Shown here in pieces: positions 46,712 to 58,410 of a DNA stretch of 64,000 nucleotides (its first letter is position 1; every line of letters starts with the position of its first letter). A program made the translations under genes and the position numbers. The notes under the pieces were generated by a model. It was given only the letters and a program-made list of their open reading frames with translations, was not told the DNA's origin and did not search any database. The stretch is taken from NCBI GenBank assembly GCA_010015655.1, contig ML976722.1, positions 62,001 through 126,000 on the forward strand, written 5' to 3'. Origin of the DNA: Bimuria novae-zelandiae CBS 107.79 (Eukaryota > Ascomycota > Dothideomycetes > Pleosporales > Didymosphaeriaceae).

Positions 46712-48557
46712 TTATACAAGAACGTAAAGAGCGCACATCTATTAGGGTCAGCATTTCTCTGCATGCCGCGAAAATTGTAACGCACCATTGCAAGCCCGAG
46801 AATCATCGAGCACCAAAAGAGCACATTGTTCAGAACAGTGCGGCCCTTCACCCACTTAGAGCGCTGCACCAACACAATCGGCATCTGCAGCATCATCGCG
46901 ACGAAGCCATAGCCACGGAATTTGCGCGTGATACAGCCCATGACTAATTCGTGTGCGACTGCGCTGATGAAGAAGGTTATCGTGGTCGCTAGCGGGCGCG
47001 ACATGTGACCGCGCGATGCTGAGTAGACGTGTCGCCGGAAGAAGTGATGCACGGGTTTGTTCCATTCACGCGAGAATTCGAGCCAGTCGCAACTGTTCCA
47101 CCAATCCGCAAAGAACTGGCGATCGGCAAATCCTGTGACTTTTAGCATGACTATTATGAACGAAAGAGATTCACTTACGTGTAATCTCTGCAAAGGCGCC
47201 CAGAATGTATTCGAAAATGACGAGAAAGACAAGCAGAAATGCTACCATGAACGGGAACAACAGACGCCCTATCGTCTCCGAGAGAATTAACGCAAACTCC
47301 GAAGCGCTTGTGGATGCTTGCAGAGAGATCGCAGATTCGTCCAGTACGGGTAGAATAAACTCCTCGGTGGTGATGGTAAGCAAGAAGATGCAGCCAAATA
47401 CAGCCAGGGTCTTGTAAAAAAGTTCCATCCAGTTTGTGGACGAGGTCCGGGGATATTCAAGCTCGTAGCAAAGAGTAGGACAGAAAATGAAATCGACAAA
47501 GTTGGCGACCGTGAGATTTTGTGGGTAAGTGACCTGCCCAAGCGGGGATGTAAGCTCCATGGCAAGATCCTCACGAAGTTGCTTCAAGCGATCCTTTTCC
47601 GCGTCCTCGTTGTTTTCATGAGATGGTGATTGAAGAATCTCGTGAAGATGGGTGCGCGACCCGGGGTACCGGTATGCTGCAGCTTTAGATACGTTGTCCG
47701 GAGTATCCAGATCATGGAGGCGACGTCTCGTTTCGCTTAGGTGGCCATTGTAGAATCTAGATAATTCAGTTACTCCCTGGGAATGTAGAGTGTGCCAACG
47801 TACGCGTATGAGTGCATCTTCATGAAAATTGCAAGCAAATGCAGCGTAAAGAACACTTGGGCGGTCCAGCTCCAATCCCGGATGAAAGGATATGTACACC
47901 AGAATGTTAACCAGAAAACTTGGTATATGCTCTGAATCGCCATGCCGAGCTTGCTCCAGCGAAAAATCCCCTGACTGTTCATGAAGACTTTGTGCAGCGG
48001 GAGCGACAGCATAATAGAGGCCACCATGAATCCATCGCAGATGGCCAGTTCGTAAACCTTGTCCATAAAGAGATCCCATTGTCTGATATTCAAGGGATAG
48101 CCCGTCTCTTTGTAATTGCGCAGCATGGCTGTAATGACCATGATGGCGAGACCTATCCAGAATAACACGAAGAAGCCGCGAAAGTCATGGTAGTCGCTTG
48201 TCGGATCGAAGTGTGATACGCGGTCTACATATTCGATGGTCGGGAAGATTCGTCGTCTTTCCGCTCGAATCTGGCGCCGCGCCGACGAGGTAGCCTTTAC
48301 TGACGGAGGCGCATTCTCGGGGATGGGCGTGGTTCTTCCACTGTTCCCGTCAGTACTTGCGTCCGCGAAGAATTTACAACCAAAACCCACCTTGATGTAC
48401 CCGAAGCATGCCCGCTGACCTGGCCGTTTGCGCCTATCGTCTCGTCGCTCAAGCGTGGTCGCAGGAAATCGATTCTTGTCGGTTTGCGCGCTCGTGGCTC
48501 GTGGACATCGGTCTGGCCATTCTGCGGTCTCGCATTAATAGACGAAGATTCAGCCAT
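46712..48557 (-). CDS. ARE2: Sterol O-acyltransferase (MBOAT family)
   Basis: ER multi-pass enzyme esterifying sterols with fatty acyl-CoA for lipid-droplet storage. Five exons: 48557-48391, 48340-47804, 47756-47179, 47132-46786 and 46738-46712, giving 551 aa; all phases fit. Family marks: FRGFFVLFWIGLAIM; the ACAT/Are motif FADWWNSCDWLEFSREWNKP with HHFFRRHVY (FYxDWWN signature); and the active-site His in FISAVAHELVMG. The last intron (GTGCGT...CTGACCCTAATAG) joins LGLAM to a 27 nt final exon, MCALYVLV-stop, which restores the conserved C-terminal CSLY-type end. Without this splice the reading continues into an unconserved tail. Hydrophobic spans fit 8-9 membrane segments. Confidence 0.9.
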
Positions 48558-49174
48558 AATCAATGGGAAGAAGTCGCGAGCATGTTGGAGGCGCGGTGGG
48601 CCTCGGTAGTCGACTTGTTATATATGGTGGTCAGCCCAGCCGGTCGGTGCTGATCCCTACTCGTGTCAATCCTGAGGGGGCGCGGTGCGTGTTTCGGTTG
48701 GTGAAGCGGTGCAGGGTTGGTCTTCCAAACGTGTTGCCTCGCAGTCCGAAAAGGTTACGTTTGTAAGATGTAGGATGCAAGTTAAGTCATCAACTGACAA
48801 AGCCTGTGTATACTACTGGGAGAATGCAGGCACATTCATATAAACAAGATAAGCTCGGCGATGACGGAACGCTCGGAAAGGGTGCGGAAAGCTTGTCGCT
48901 TGCACGAGGTCGTTATTTCCCACCGCGCCTTCCCGCTTTGGGCGGGGGGAGAAGCCGCGACGGGCCGACGTTAGTCCGGGATGCATTGCGGCTTCTGGTT
49001 TGGTTCAGTGATGGTGTTCCGAATATCAGACACCATTACATTTCTATAACCACGGATCCAGTCGCCCGTTCGCACGCCCGCCCTGCCGTCGGAACAATCG
49101 AGAGCCAAGCTCCACCGCGCCCGCACTGGTGATTTTCGACATTCCGCCCAGGTGGGGTCCGTGAGACCACCACA
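48558..49174. promoter_or_regulatory. Divergent promoter ARE2 / APL4
   Basis: About 620 bp between divergent starts. No gene is seen. Confidence 0.45.
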
Positions 49175-51957
49175 ATGACTTCCTGTATGCCTAATGCAGC
49201 CTCAATGTGGACAAGGGACTGAGAGATAGCCAGTGAAGCAATTCATCCGCAATGTGCGTGCAGCGAAGACGATCGCCGACGAGCGGGCCGTGGTCCAGAA
49301 GGAAAGCGCTGCCATCAGGGCAAGCTTTAGGGAGGAGAGCCATGATTCAGGTGTGAGGTGTGTACTGGCCACATCTCTCTCCGGGGCGCACCTGCTCACT
49401 GTATATTAGGAGGAACAATGTCGCGAAGCTCTTGTACCTCTTCACGCTTGGCGAAAGGACACATTTCGGACAGATCGAATGTCTGAAGCTGCTGGCTTCC
49501 CCGCGCTTCGCGGATAAGCGATTGGGCTATCTAGGCACCATGTTGCTGTTGGACGAGAACCAAGAAGTTTTGACACTGGTGACAAACTCGCTGCAAAAGT
49601 ATGCCCAATTTCTTGTCACGACTTTGGCTATGCTGATGGTTGCCTAGCGACTTGAACCATCCGAATCAATACATCGTCGGTCTCGCCCTGTGCACCCTCG
49701 GAAATATCGCATCCATCGAGATGGCACGAGACTTGTTCCCGCAAGTTGAGACCATCATTTCCAGCGCAAACCCGTACATACGTCGCAAAGCTGCCATCTG
49801 CGCCATGCGAATATGCCGCAAGGTGCCCGAGCTGCAAGAACACTTCTTGGAAAAGGCAAAGCTCCTACTTCAGGATCGAAACCACGGCGTTTTAATATGC
49901 GGCTTGAACTTCGTTATAAGCCTGTGCGAGGCCGACGAAGCGGAAGACGACGAAAATGGCATCAGAGACCAGTTCCGCCCGGTAGTACCAAGCATGGTCA
50001 AGATCCTGAAAGGATTGTCAGCATCCGGATATGCCCCGGAACACGACGTGCAAGGCATCACGGATCCGTTCCTGCAGTGCAAAATTCTGGAACTGCTCCG
50101 AGTGCTGGGTCGAGGTGACGTGGGCGTTAGCGAACAAATCAACGACATCCTTGCGCAGGTTGCAACGAACACCGAGTCCTCAAAGAATGTCGGCAACTCG
50201 ATTCTGTATGAAGCTGTCCTAACCATTCTGGACATCGAAGCCGATTCTGGTCTCCGCGTGTTGGGCGTGAACATTCTTGGTAAATTTTTGTCAAATCGCG
50301 ACAACAACATCCGCTACGTTGCTCTAAACACCCTCATCAAGGTGGTTGCTGTGGAACCGAATGCCGTGCAACGTCACCGGAATACCATTCTGGACTGCCT
50401 GCGAGACCCTGACATTTCCATCCGCAGGAGAGCTCTGGACCTCAGTTTCACGCTAATTAACGAGAGCAACGTTCGTGTTTTGATCCGTGAACTCCTTGCT
50501 TTCTTGGAAGTTGCCGACAATGAGTTCAAACCTGTGATGACTAGCCAAATCGGAATCGCAGCAGACCGTTTTGCCCCCAACAAGCGGTGGCATGTCGACA
50601 CTATGCTGCGTGTTTTGAAACTTGTGAGTGAAACTGTGTGCTAGTACAAGTGTCTGGCTAACTTCTCCAGGCTGGCAATTATGTAAAGGAACAAATACTG
50701 TCATCTTTCGTTCGACTCATCGCTACCACACCAGACCTCCAAACCTACTCCGTTCAGAAGCTTTACGCTGCGTTGAAGGACGACATCACCCAGGAAGGAC
50801 TGACGCTTGCAGGCTCATGGGTTATTGGCGAGTACGGCGATGCTTTGCTAAGAGGCGGACAGTATGAGGAGGAAGAGCTCGTCAAGGAAGTTAAGGAGAG
50901 TGACATTGTCGATCTCTTCGACACAATCCTCAACAGCAGCTATGCCGGTCTCATTGTGACACAATATATTGTCACAGCGGCGATGAAGCTGACAACGCGA
51001 CTGAACGAGCCAGCACAAGTAGAACGATTGAGGCGGCTACTGCAGCGATTTGGCACCAACTTGGATGTTGAAATTCAGCAGCGTGCTGTCGAATACGTCA
51101 ATCTCTTTGGTGTCGACCAGATTCGCCGAGGTGTTCTCGAAAAGATGCCCCCTCCAGAAATTCGCGAAGAACAACGGGTGCTCGGAGAGGCGACCAAGAA
51201 GCGGCAATCGAAGGTCTTGAAAAAGAAACCGGCGCAAGCTGCAACCGAAGATCTACTTCTCGACCTCATGGGCGATTCAGGTGTTCCGGGAGACGCCAAC
51301 GGTACTACGAATGGCTCACAAGCTCAGAGTGCCGACTTGCTCGCAGATATTCTTGGAGGCGGTCCATCAACCTCATCGCCGGCTCCGCAGACGACTTCGC
51401 CTCCGCCCCAGTCCAACGTTGCCAACATCATGGATCTGTTCAATTCGGGCCCATCAAGTTCTCCTGCACCCGCACCTGCACAATCACAACCACCTGCGTC
51501 TTCACTTGATATCCTTGGTGGAATGTCATCACCACCACCTCAGACTTCGATACCTGTGGCATCAGGACCGCCAGCGCATAGTGCTTACAACAAGAACGAC
51601 CTACAAGTAACTTTCCAGCTGAAGCGAGATGCGAATGCTATTCAGCTACTTGCTCGGTTCCGCAACATCGGCAGCTTCAGCCACCTGTCAGGTGTGAGTT
51701 TGCAGGCTGCTGTACCCAAGAGCCAGAAGCTTCAGCTGCAACCCATCAGCACCGGCGAGCTGGATGCCGGCCAAGAAGCTACACAGCAAATGCGGGTGAC
51801 CGCAGTCAATGGGGTAAGTGAATTGCGTACGTGTTGCATACGTTTGCTAACCATCTGACAGCCACCACCTGCACGGTTACGGCTGAGGCTGAAGATCAGT
51901 TATTCGAATGGCGGCGCTCCCGTAATGGAGCAAGTGGATTGGTCAGAGCCAACATAG
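49175..51957 (+). CDS. APL4: AP-1 adaptor complex subunit gamma (gamma-adaptin)
   Basis: Large subunit of the clathrin adaptor AP-1 at the trans-Golgi network and endosomes. Six exons: 49175-49184, 49234-49357, 49410-49598, 49648-50623, 50671-51813 and 51862-51957, giving 845 aa with all phases consistent. The first exon is only 10 nt (ATG ACT TCC T) and joins to give [20 protein letters not shown], the conserved N-terminus. The adaptin trunk follows ([50 protein letters not shown]). A Pro/Ser/Gln-rich hinge covers about residues 590-700, then the gamma-ear ([20 protein letters not shown] to [10 protein letters not shown]). Intact. Confidence 0.93.
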
Positions 51958-52318
51958 ACTTCGAGCTCCATTGTTGACAGGTATGGGTGGGTAGGATAGT
52001 GAAGGATAGAGTATATGATATCTTGTCGAACGGATGAATAACCGCATCCCAGTTTTACTTCCCTTGGTGCTACATGAAATACACAACATTTGCGACGAGA
52101 AAGTGAACCAAAATTATTTTGAGGAGTTAGATTGGTTTAGACGGTGCTGCCAACAGTGCTCGGCGTTATTCCTGCACGATGCCAATCTGCCGGTGCAGTG
52201 GCCATTGATCGTGGTCCTTGCAGCCAAACTTCTCTTAACCATTAATTAGGACTTCCGCATTCGGCGGCCTAAGGAGAGCCCGTGCACATTGCCAACATTC
52301 CCAGAGGGTGGTCCACCG
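51958..52318. other. Convergent 3' spacer
   Basis: About 360 bp between the APL4 stop and the F-box-like gene; nothing recognised. Confidence 0.3.
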
Positions 52319-53297
52319 CTACTCCGGCGTCCGAAGCTCTACCATGTCTGCGCCCATCGTCCCCCACTGCTCCCAGATACCCGCGCACTCGAACCCACAT
52401 CCCTTCCGGATGTTGAATTCACAGCCAGCCTTGCCCGTTTCCATCGGGACCACTACTTCAATGCTTGTCGGTCTCATCGGAATCCGCGCGAACTCTGGTA
52501 GTCGCAGGTTGGGCCTGTGTTGCGCCAATATGTTGCAGCCGAAACCGAAACAGTACGCGCCAGAGAACACCACTTTGAAGTGTCGCACGGCGGTGAAGTG
52601 CGCTTGCCACGCCGTCGATGCAAACTGCGGAGGAGGGTGCAACGGCTCCATCAGAAGTAGCACATCGGATCTGTGGTACTCGACTGAGGGCATCAAGTGT
52701 TGTGGCATGAACATGGGTTGTGGATCGCCCATTGTAAAGTGGTTTGGGAATCTGAGTTCTAGCTCGAGCTTGCGCACGTGGTGCCGGTGCGCGATGTTGG
52801 GCTGAAGAAACACGTTCAGGTTCCTGCCGGTGTTTATAGGAGGGCTGTAAGTCACTAGGCGGATGGTGTTTTCTCTGTAGTACACTTCTGCGGCGAGGTC
52901 GTGCATTTGCTTGTTGGTGAGGAGGAGGGGTCTAGATTGGCGTTAGCTGAGGGTCGCTTGGACGTCTCTTGTGTGAAGCTGAAGGTTAGCTAGAAAAGCG
53001 AATATTCATAGCTGCAGCGTGTTACCCCACGAGGGATGTAATGATACGACTGATTGCGTATATATGCAAGTATTGTATGGTCAGCCTTCAGCTCCACGCG
53101 AGAGGATGTGGTCATCTGACGTACAGGAGGCGTCGCTTGGAGTGGATGGGGTGTGTTTTGTAGGTGATTGGGTTGACCATGGCGAGACGGTCGCCCAGAA
53201 TCTGGAGTTGGATCTCGGTCGGCAGGGTGTCCCAGCCCCATTTTGCGGTGCCATCTGCAGCAGGGTTACCTGAGCATGTCAGTGAGGAGGCCCTCAT
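52319..53297 (-). CDS. F-box-like family protein, member C (intact)
   Basis: Proposed exons 53297-53125 and 52931-52319 give 261 aa. The family plan is complete: WGWDTLPTEIQLQIL (F-box-like), NPITYKTHP, the intron at the shared position (Leu codon split 2/1), LLLTNKQMHDLAAEVYYREN, HHVRKLELELRF, a W-x-x-HF segment, IPMRPTSIEVVV and the end DMVELRTPE. No stop or frameshift interrupts it, so of the four copies in this cluster it is the only one that could be functional. The 5' end is uncertain: an acceptor-like CTGACATGCTCAG lies inside the first codons, so an extra upstream exon is possible. Function unknown. Confidence 0.6.
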
Positions 53298-53794
53298 CTA
53301 TGAAAGACCATGGCAACTTACGAGTCTCCGCAATGGTCAGTTCATGAGGCTGCGCTTCCAGACTGGCCACGGTTGCCAATCGGTTTGGCGAGCAAGTCTA
53401 CCGGTCGAAGTTCTGGAAATGAGCTTGGTTCGTGTAGTGAAGGGAGGCGGCTATGACAAGGGACCACCAAGCGTTTGCATTTGCACTCACCTGTCGAAAA
53501 TCACACGTGACGGCAATGCGTCAACCGATCGCCTTTTTACTATCTGTGTGGTGGTGCGTGCACACTTCGAGTTTCTCAGTCTCAGGACTCTTCTTATATA
53601 AACCACGTCAGGGCCCTGAGGGCGTTCGCAACACGAACTCTTGAAACCCACGTCACCCGCGCGGAAGGGTAAGTATCTCTTAAACGCCAGTCTATTTGAG
53701 CCTCTTTTCGCCCCTCGTCGAGGCGATTTCCCGTAATCGCCCTCAATCGTGGCAGTAGTACGGTTCTAACACGTTAGCAGTTCTGTTGACTACA
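53298..53794. promoter_or_regulatory. Region between divergent F-box-like copies
   Basis: About 500 bp upstream of both member C (-) and member D (+). Possible 5' exons of member C lie here (a strong donor GTAAGT at the 53310s on the minus strand), but I could not complete a model with an ATG. Confidence 0.3.
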
Positions 53795-54892
53795 ATGGCC
53801 GTGGCAGCTCCAATTCTCACCGAACCGAATACAAAAATGGCAGCAGAGTTGAAGACCCGGCTACGGCATTAGAAGAGCTCTCACTCACTGAACCGAATAC
53901 ACAAATGGCACCAGAAGTTGCTGGACACGCAGCTCCGGCATCAGAAGAACTCTCACTCAAGTCTGCTCGTATATATTAATCCGAATCCAGGGCCGTTCTG
54001 CTGGCACATGAGCCTAACTTTATTCTAGAAATGGTCACTACCCTGGCAACAACCTTTACTCAATGGAACGGCCTGATAATGGAATTGAAGCTTCATGTTC
54101 TAAGCTGTTGGCTTGTCGTTATAAATCCCATCACAGCAAAGACGCACATCATCTTCGTTAAGCGCATGAACCTCACGTATGTAGTAACCCTGCTATAATA
54201 ACGCCTGCTACAGCGTACGGCCTACCATAGTACATTGTACAGATAGATACTAACGTCTGGAAATCTACAGCAACCTCATGCTTGCCAACAAGCAAATGCA
54301 CGACCTCGCCGCGAAGGCATATTACGGCGGCAATACCTTCTTCACCTTCACGCACCACAGCTACCCCAGGCTTGGACTTTACTGGGGCGGCCCAGTCTTC
54401 ATGGTGCCAAACTTTTCAGTCGGCCACTTCGTGCGCCGCCTCGAGGTCATGCTGCACTTTGGAGAAAACTTCAAATACGGCCGCCTTACGCACAAACACG
54501 ACTTCCGCTTTCCCAAGGCACTGGAGAACCAGCCTGACCTCCTCTGTCTCCTCGAGCCGCTGAAGGGCGCTGAGGGGTGGCGGAGGCGGCAAGGGCTGGC
54601 ATAAAATCTATTCAAAGTTCGCGCCTTCGGCGGGTTGGCAGGAGAGTTTTCCGTCGCTACAGGTGCTGAAAATTGTACTACTTGGTGCTGCGTGCTTTGA
54701 GGCGAAAGGCCAGGCAGAGCTGAGGAAAGCAGTCAAGCAAAGGTTCCGATAAGGCCGCCTAAACGGGAGGTCGTGGTTTTGCAAGACGAGAAGCTGGGTT
54801 GTCAAAACTGTGAGGCGTGCAAGAACAAAGATTGCGCGGTGGTGCTGATGAGGATGATGCGGCATTTGGTGAAGACACGTCCGCGAACGTAG
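53795..54892 (+). pseudogene. F-box-like family member D, frameshifted
   Basis: Pieces of a family gene in order but in different frames. An ATG at 53795 starts a short N-terminus that soon stops; a 68 bp tandem duplication lies here (about 53816-53950). The F-box-like segment (WNGLIMELKLHVL, NPITAKTH) precedes a normal splice (AC|GTATGT...TCTACAG|C). It continues ANKQMHDLAAKAYYGGNTF and HFVRRLEVMLHF up to 54603. The next family segment (WQESFPSLQVLKIVL) is in a second frame, and the last (IRPPKREVVVL, then CEACKNKDC, ending at 54892) in a third. At least two frameshifts make it a pseudogene. Confidence 0.7.
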
Positions 54893-55389
54893 TGGGTGTG
54901 AGTTGGGCTGAGTGAAAGAGATGGGCTTGGGAAGAGGGCATGGAAGGTATAAGGTGTATAACAAATGGGCTTTGTCTATACTGCAAGAACTGTTCTATCA
55001 TACACTCTGGATTGATAAACAGGGGCACCTAGAAACACCAGGCGGGATGGCCATGCTTCTGTGTTGCGAAGACATCAATTACATTAAAAGACTTGCTTCA
55101 GTGTGCGATGGCTCAAGCGGAGATGATTCTTGGATAGCGGCGCGTTGTATGAGGAAAGCAGCTCTACGCACTCAATTGTTTCAAAGTGAAAATGTGCCAT
55201 CCTAAATCCATTCCATTACGACAAAGAAAAATCCCTCGACCAAGCCATGCACCATGAGTATTTCCAGGTGTATTTTCCGCTGTTCCGAACCATTGTGCGG
55301 GCTCTTGCTGCTCTCAAAGATAGAGAATCCAGTTCGCCCGCTCGCAATCCGTAAATACCTCAACCAACACACCATGTGTATGTCGTCAT
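54893..55389. other. Region between two broken F-box-like copies
   Basis: About 500 bp between opposing pseudogenes. One open frame on the plus strand (54912-55205) has no family features and is probably chance. Confidence 0.3.
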
Positions 55390-56267
55390 TCAATTTGAAT
55401 TGCGAAGCTGCACCATATCTTTGGTGACGCGCCGTAGCAGCTCCCCGCATTTCCCATCGCAACCCCACTTTCAACAGTCATCTGGCTGCTCTAGGATCTC
55501 AACTGTAACTGTTGATGGCCGCAGGGGGATCTGTCCGTATTTTGGTAGCTGCTTCACAGCACCACCCCGAAACATAATGCCTGAGCAACTGCGATCCGCG
55601 AGAACAATTTTCAGACTGCGTAGGTTTGGGAAGTGTTGTTGCCATGCCGCGGAAGGCGCACAGCGATGGATCCTTGCGTCACGATAAGTGCGTGAATGTG
55701 TCCCCCACTCCGTCGCCCCGCTATTTAACTCGAGAAGGTATAAGAGACCTTCTGCAAGGACCGGATCTTCGGGCCAGTTGTGGGAACCTAACGGGGGCTT
55801 ATCGCGGACGTAATTTAGACCCAGGCTGCTCCAATCCTTGGTGAATATTTGCAGGTGCAATTCGAGTTTGCGCACATGGTGTCCAATGCCAAGTTTGGCG
55901 GGCAGAAAATATTGCAGAAAGTTTCTGGTGCTCTGCTATCGGTGTGTATAAGGAACGTGTTCTCTTCGTAGTACACCTGGACGACGAGTTGGTGCATCTC
56001 GGAGTTGACGAGGGCAAGCGGGCTTGTGGAAGAGTCAATTACGCGAACTTCGTCAAAGACTTATGGAACAACTTACATTACGCAATGTTTGAAGTGATTC
56101 GGATAGGACCGAGACGTAACAGGGCGAAGGATGGTGAGGCGATAGCGGAGAATCTCCAGTTGGATCTCGGCTGGCATGGCGTTCCAGTCCCAAGTGCCAG
56201 TAGACGGCTCCGCATTGGGATAGATTGTAAAGATTAAGTACTTGATACACACAGATGTATATGTCAA
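55390..56267 (-). pseudogene. F-box-like family member E, frameshift plus nonsense
   Basis: The first exon carries WDWNAMPAEIQLEIL and is spliced at the family position (AT|GTAAGT...CCACAAG|C) into LALVNSEMHQLVVQVYYEEN. Around 55933-55945 the frame must shift by one base to reach the next conserved piece (FLPAKLGIGHHVRKLELHL). The second frame is then good (WQQHFPNLRSLKIVL, IPLRPSTVTVEIL) until a TGA at 55471-55473. The same frame continues beyond it as WGCDGKCGELLRRVTKDMVQ to a stop at 55390, matching the C-terminus of other members. One frameshift and one in-frame stop mark a pseudogene. Confidence 0.7.
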
Positions 56268-56748
56268 AGATCCCGATATTTGTTGCTCGGAGACGGGACT
56301 CGGGCATAATTCTTGAACTTACGATTATGCTCGATAGAGCGCGTATCCGGGATCAAACTCATAGCAGTGGAACAGGCTATGGTTTGCTTGGGCCTACAGT
56401 GGGAAGTATTTGGGCATTTGGGTGGGCCCACGATTTAAATAAACATCAACAGGCGCGACCATTTGTGCGCTAACGCATTAAGGATAAAGAGTGACTGCAC
56501 GAGGTGTCTTTTATCGTCGTTATCGACCTGAAGGGACCTACTGTTCAAGGTCGAGTTGACTATATAGCATTTTCATGACTCATTCCGGGCTCAAGTGCCT
56601 GGTAGACTGAGTTAGCGTATAACTCAAGACCATAAAGGCCCACGCGCTGGAAGAAACGCCACTATCTCACACACTCTTAACACACATCTACATACGCTGC
56701 ATATACTCGATCTCACCATTTCGATTGTCAGAAGCCATCAACACGAAT
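56268..56748. promoter_or_regulatory. Region between divergent F-box-like copies E and F
   Basis: About 480 bp; no gene recognised. Confidence 0.3.
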
Positions 56749-57727
56749 ATGGAGGCTATTAAGCAGTTTCCCGCAAAACTTCCCCAGAAGTCGATCGTAA
56801 GTACATGGGTGTCTATACTATATATCTGTCTGTCATTCACTCACAGTGACCGAAGCTTCAAATCTGCAAGCACCGACAGCTGCATGGGTATAGAACACTC
56901 TGCCACCCGAAATAAAGTTCATATTCTCTGCTTCCGCCTCACCCTCGGACGCCTATCAGCGAAGACTCATGCGTCACATTTGAAGCGTATAAATCTCACG
57001 TAAGGCATATGGAAAAGAAGATTCTAAGTCGCCCCTTGATAGCTGACATAACTGTAGAGCTCTCTCGCTTACATCCCAGGAGATGCGCCTTCTTGCGGTC
57101 GAGGTCTACTACGGCAGCAACACAGTGATTATACGCAACAACGGCGAGTAAGCTGGACAACGGACATATTTCCAAACTTCTATACATTTGGCATCTACCT
57201 GCGCAAATTGGAGCTACGCATCGACCTCAGCAGTGCCGACGTTTGGGCACATGATTGTATCGATGGACCGCCTTCCTACAACCCAAACTCGACATGGCCT
57301 AGGCCGCTCCATAATCACGATGGTCTGCTGCACCTCTTCGAGCCGCTGAAAGGAGCCGATGGATGGCGTGAGCGTCTATGTTCGTCTTTTGTCTGGGACA
57401 GTGCCTACATGGGTTTTCTGGACGATCATGCGTACGCAGCTTCAGCAGCTTGGCAGAAGCAGGTTCCACACTTGCAAAAGCTGAAGGTGATGGTCGTTCC
57501 TGAGGATCATTGCTTCAAAGAATGACCCAGGGCACGATCAGCAATCGAGACCCTACGCGCGCACGCATTCCGATCAAAACATCTGCGCTTGAGGTCGTCA
57601 CTAGGGGAAAGGCGGGAAGCACGAAGTCGGCCGCAACTTCGAGAACTGTGACGGGAAATGCATGCAGGTGTTGCAGGCCGTGATCAAGAGCATGGTGCAC
57701 GCTCGTCCAGCAGATAAGCAGAAGTAA
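56749..57727 (+). pseudogene. F-box-like family member F, degraded
   Basis: A possible first exon (MEAIKQFPAKLPQKSI) ends at a good donor, GTAAGT. The F-box-like piece (NTLPPEIKF) follows an in-frame TAG and then shifts frame to reach ILCFRLTLGRLSAKTH and KRINLT. After the usual intron comes LTSQEMRLLAVEVYYGSNT, which soon stops. A shift leads to IYLRKLELRIDL and WQKQVPHLQKLKVMV, ending at 57525. The tail (ARIPIKTSALEVV, then CDGKCMQVLQAVIKSMV) lies in two further frames up to 57727. This is the most decayed copy. Confidence 0.65.
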
Positions 57728-57774
57728 TTGATCGCCTGAGGATCCACGCTCAATGGTTTTATGCTCATCGATTC

Positions 57775-58410
57775 ATGGCCTCTGTACTCCGAAGCATATC
57801 AAACCTTCCAACCTCAGAGGTGCATCGTAGCGCACTCTTACAATCAAAGAGTGGAAAGTCGGAGCCCTTTCTTACACAGCGTCCGCAATATACCTTACAC
57901 GAGCAAAAAGCGTGCACTTGTAGTGAATGCGCAAAATACATGGGACGACGATATCATGGTCATGCGGCTGATGCTGATTCACTTCATACGGCAAGTCCCC
58001 AATCCGCTCGGTGCCACGCCATTGATACCTATATTCTCCACCATAGTGGAAGAAAAAGAACCACAACACAGTTCAAACGAGGCTGTGAAATCTTTCATAC
58101 GTAGTCGCATCGTTAACACACTATCAGCTACTGGCCCGAGATCCATCCCACACTCGAATGCCCCATCGCTTTTACCAATGAGCAGCTTCAAGAACACCAT
58201 CCCTACACCGAAGTTTGGAATGCTTTTGCAGACGCACGTGAGTATCTGCATCAGCACATAGGCATCGAAGAAGATGGGTGGATACGTTCTCAACACTACG
58301 AGGATGCCGTCTCAGTACTCAAGGAGATGCTAGAAGCTCCGGATTTATCGGATGCGACGGCGGAAGAGCACGATAATTGGTATATGAAATGCTCCCGATT
58401 GTTCAAATGA
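57775..58410 (+). pseudogene. Unidentified gene interrupted by two in-frame stops
   Basis: One reading frame of 212 codons from ATG 57775 to TGA 58408-58410 is interrupted only by TAG at 58102-58104 and TAA at 58114-58116, twelve bases apart. Both sides look coding: the first part has CTCSECAKYMG (Cys/His-rich); the second has WPEIHPTLECPIAF, YTEVWNAFADAREYLHQHIG and a charged, helical end. CAG to TAG and CAA to TAA are the simplest changes, both CpA to TpA. A short intron removing both stops is not supported: the only donor in the right phase would give a 27 bp intron. I do not recognise the family. Confidence 0.5.

Noticed and set aside
54912..55205. 97-codon frame between the F-box-like pseudogenes
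   Set aside because: No similarity to the family or any motif; probably chance in non-coding DNA.
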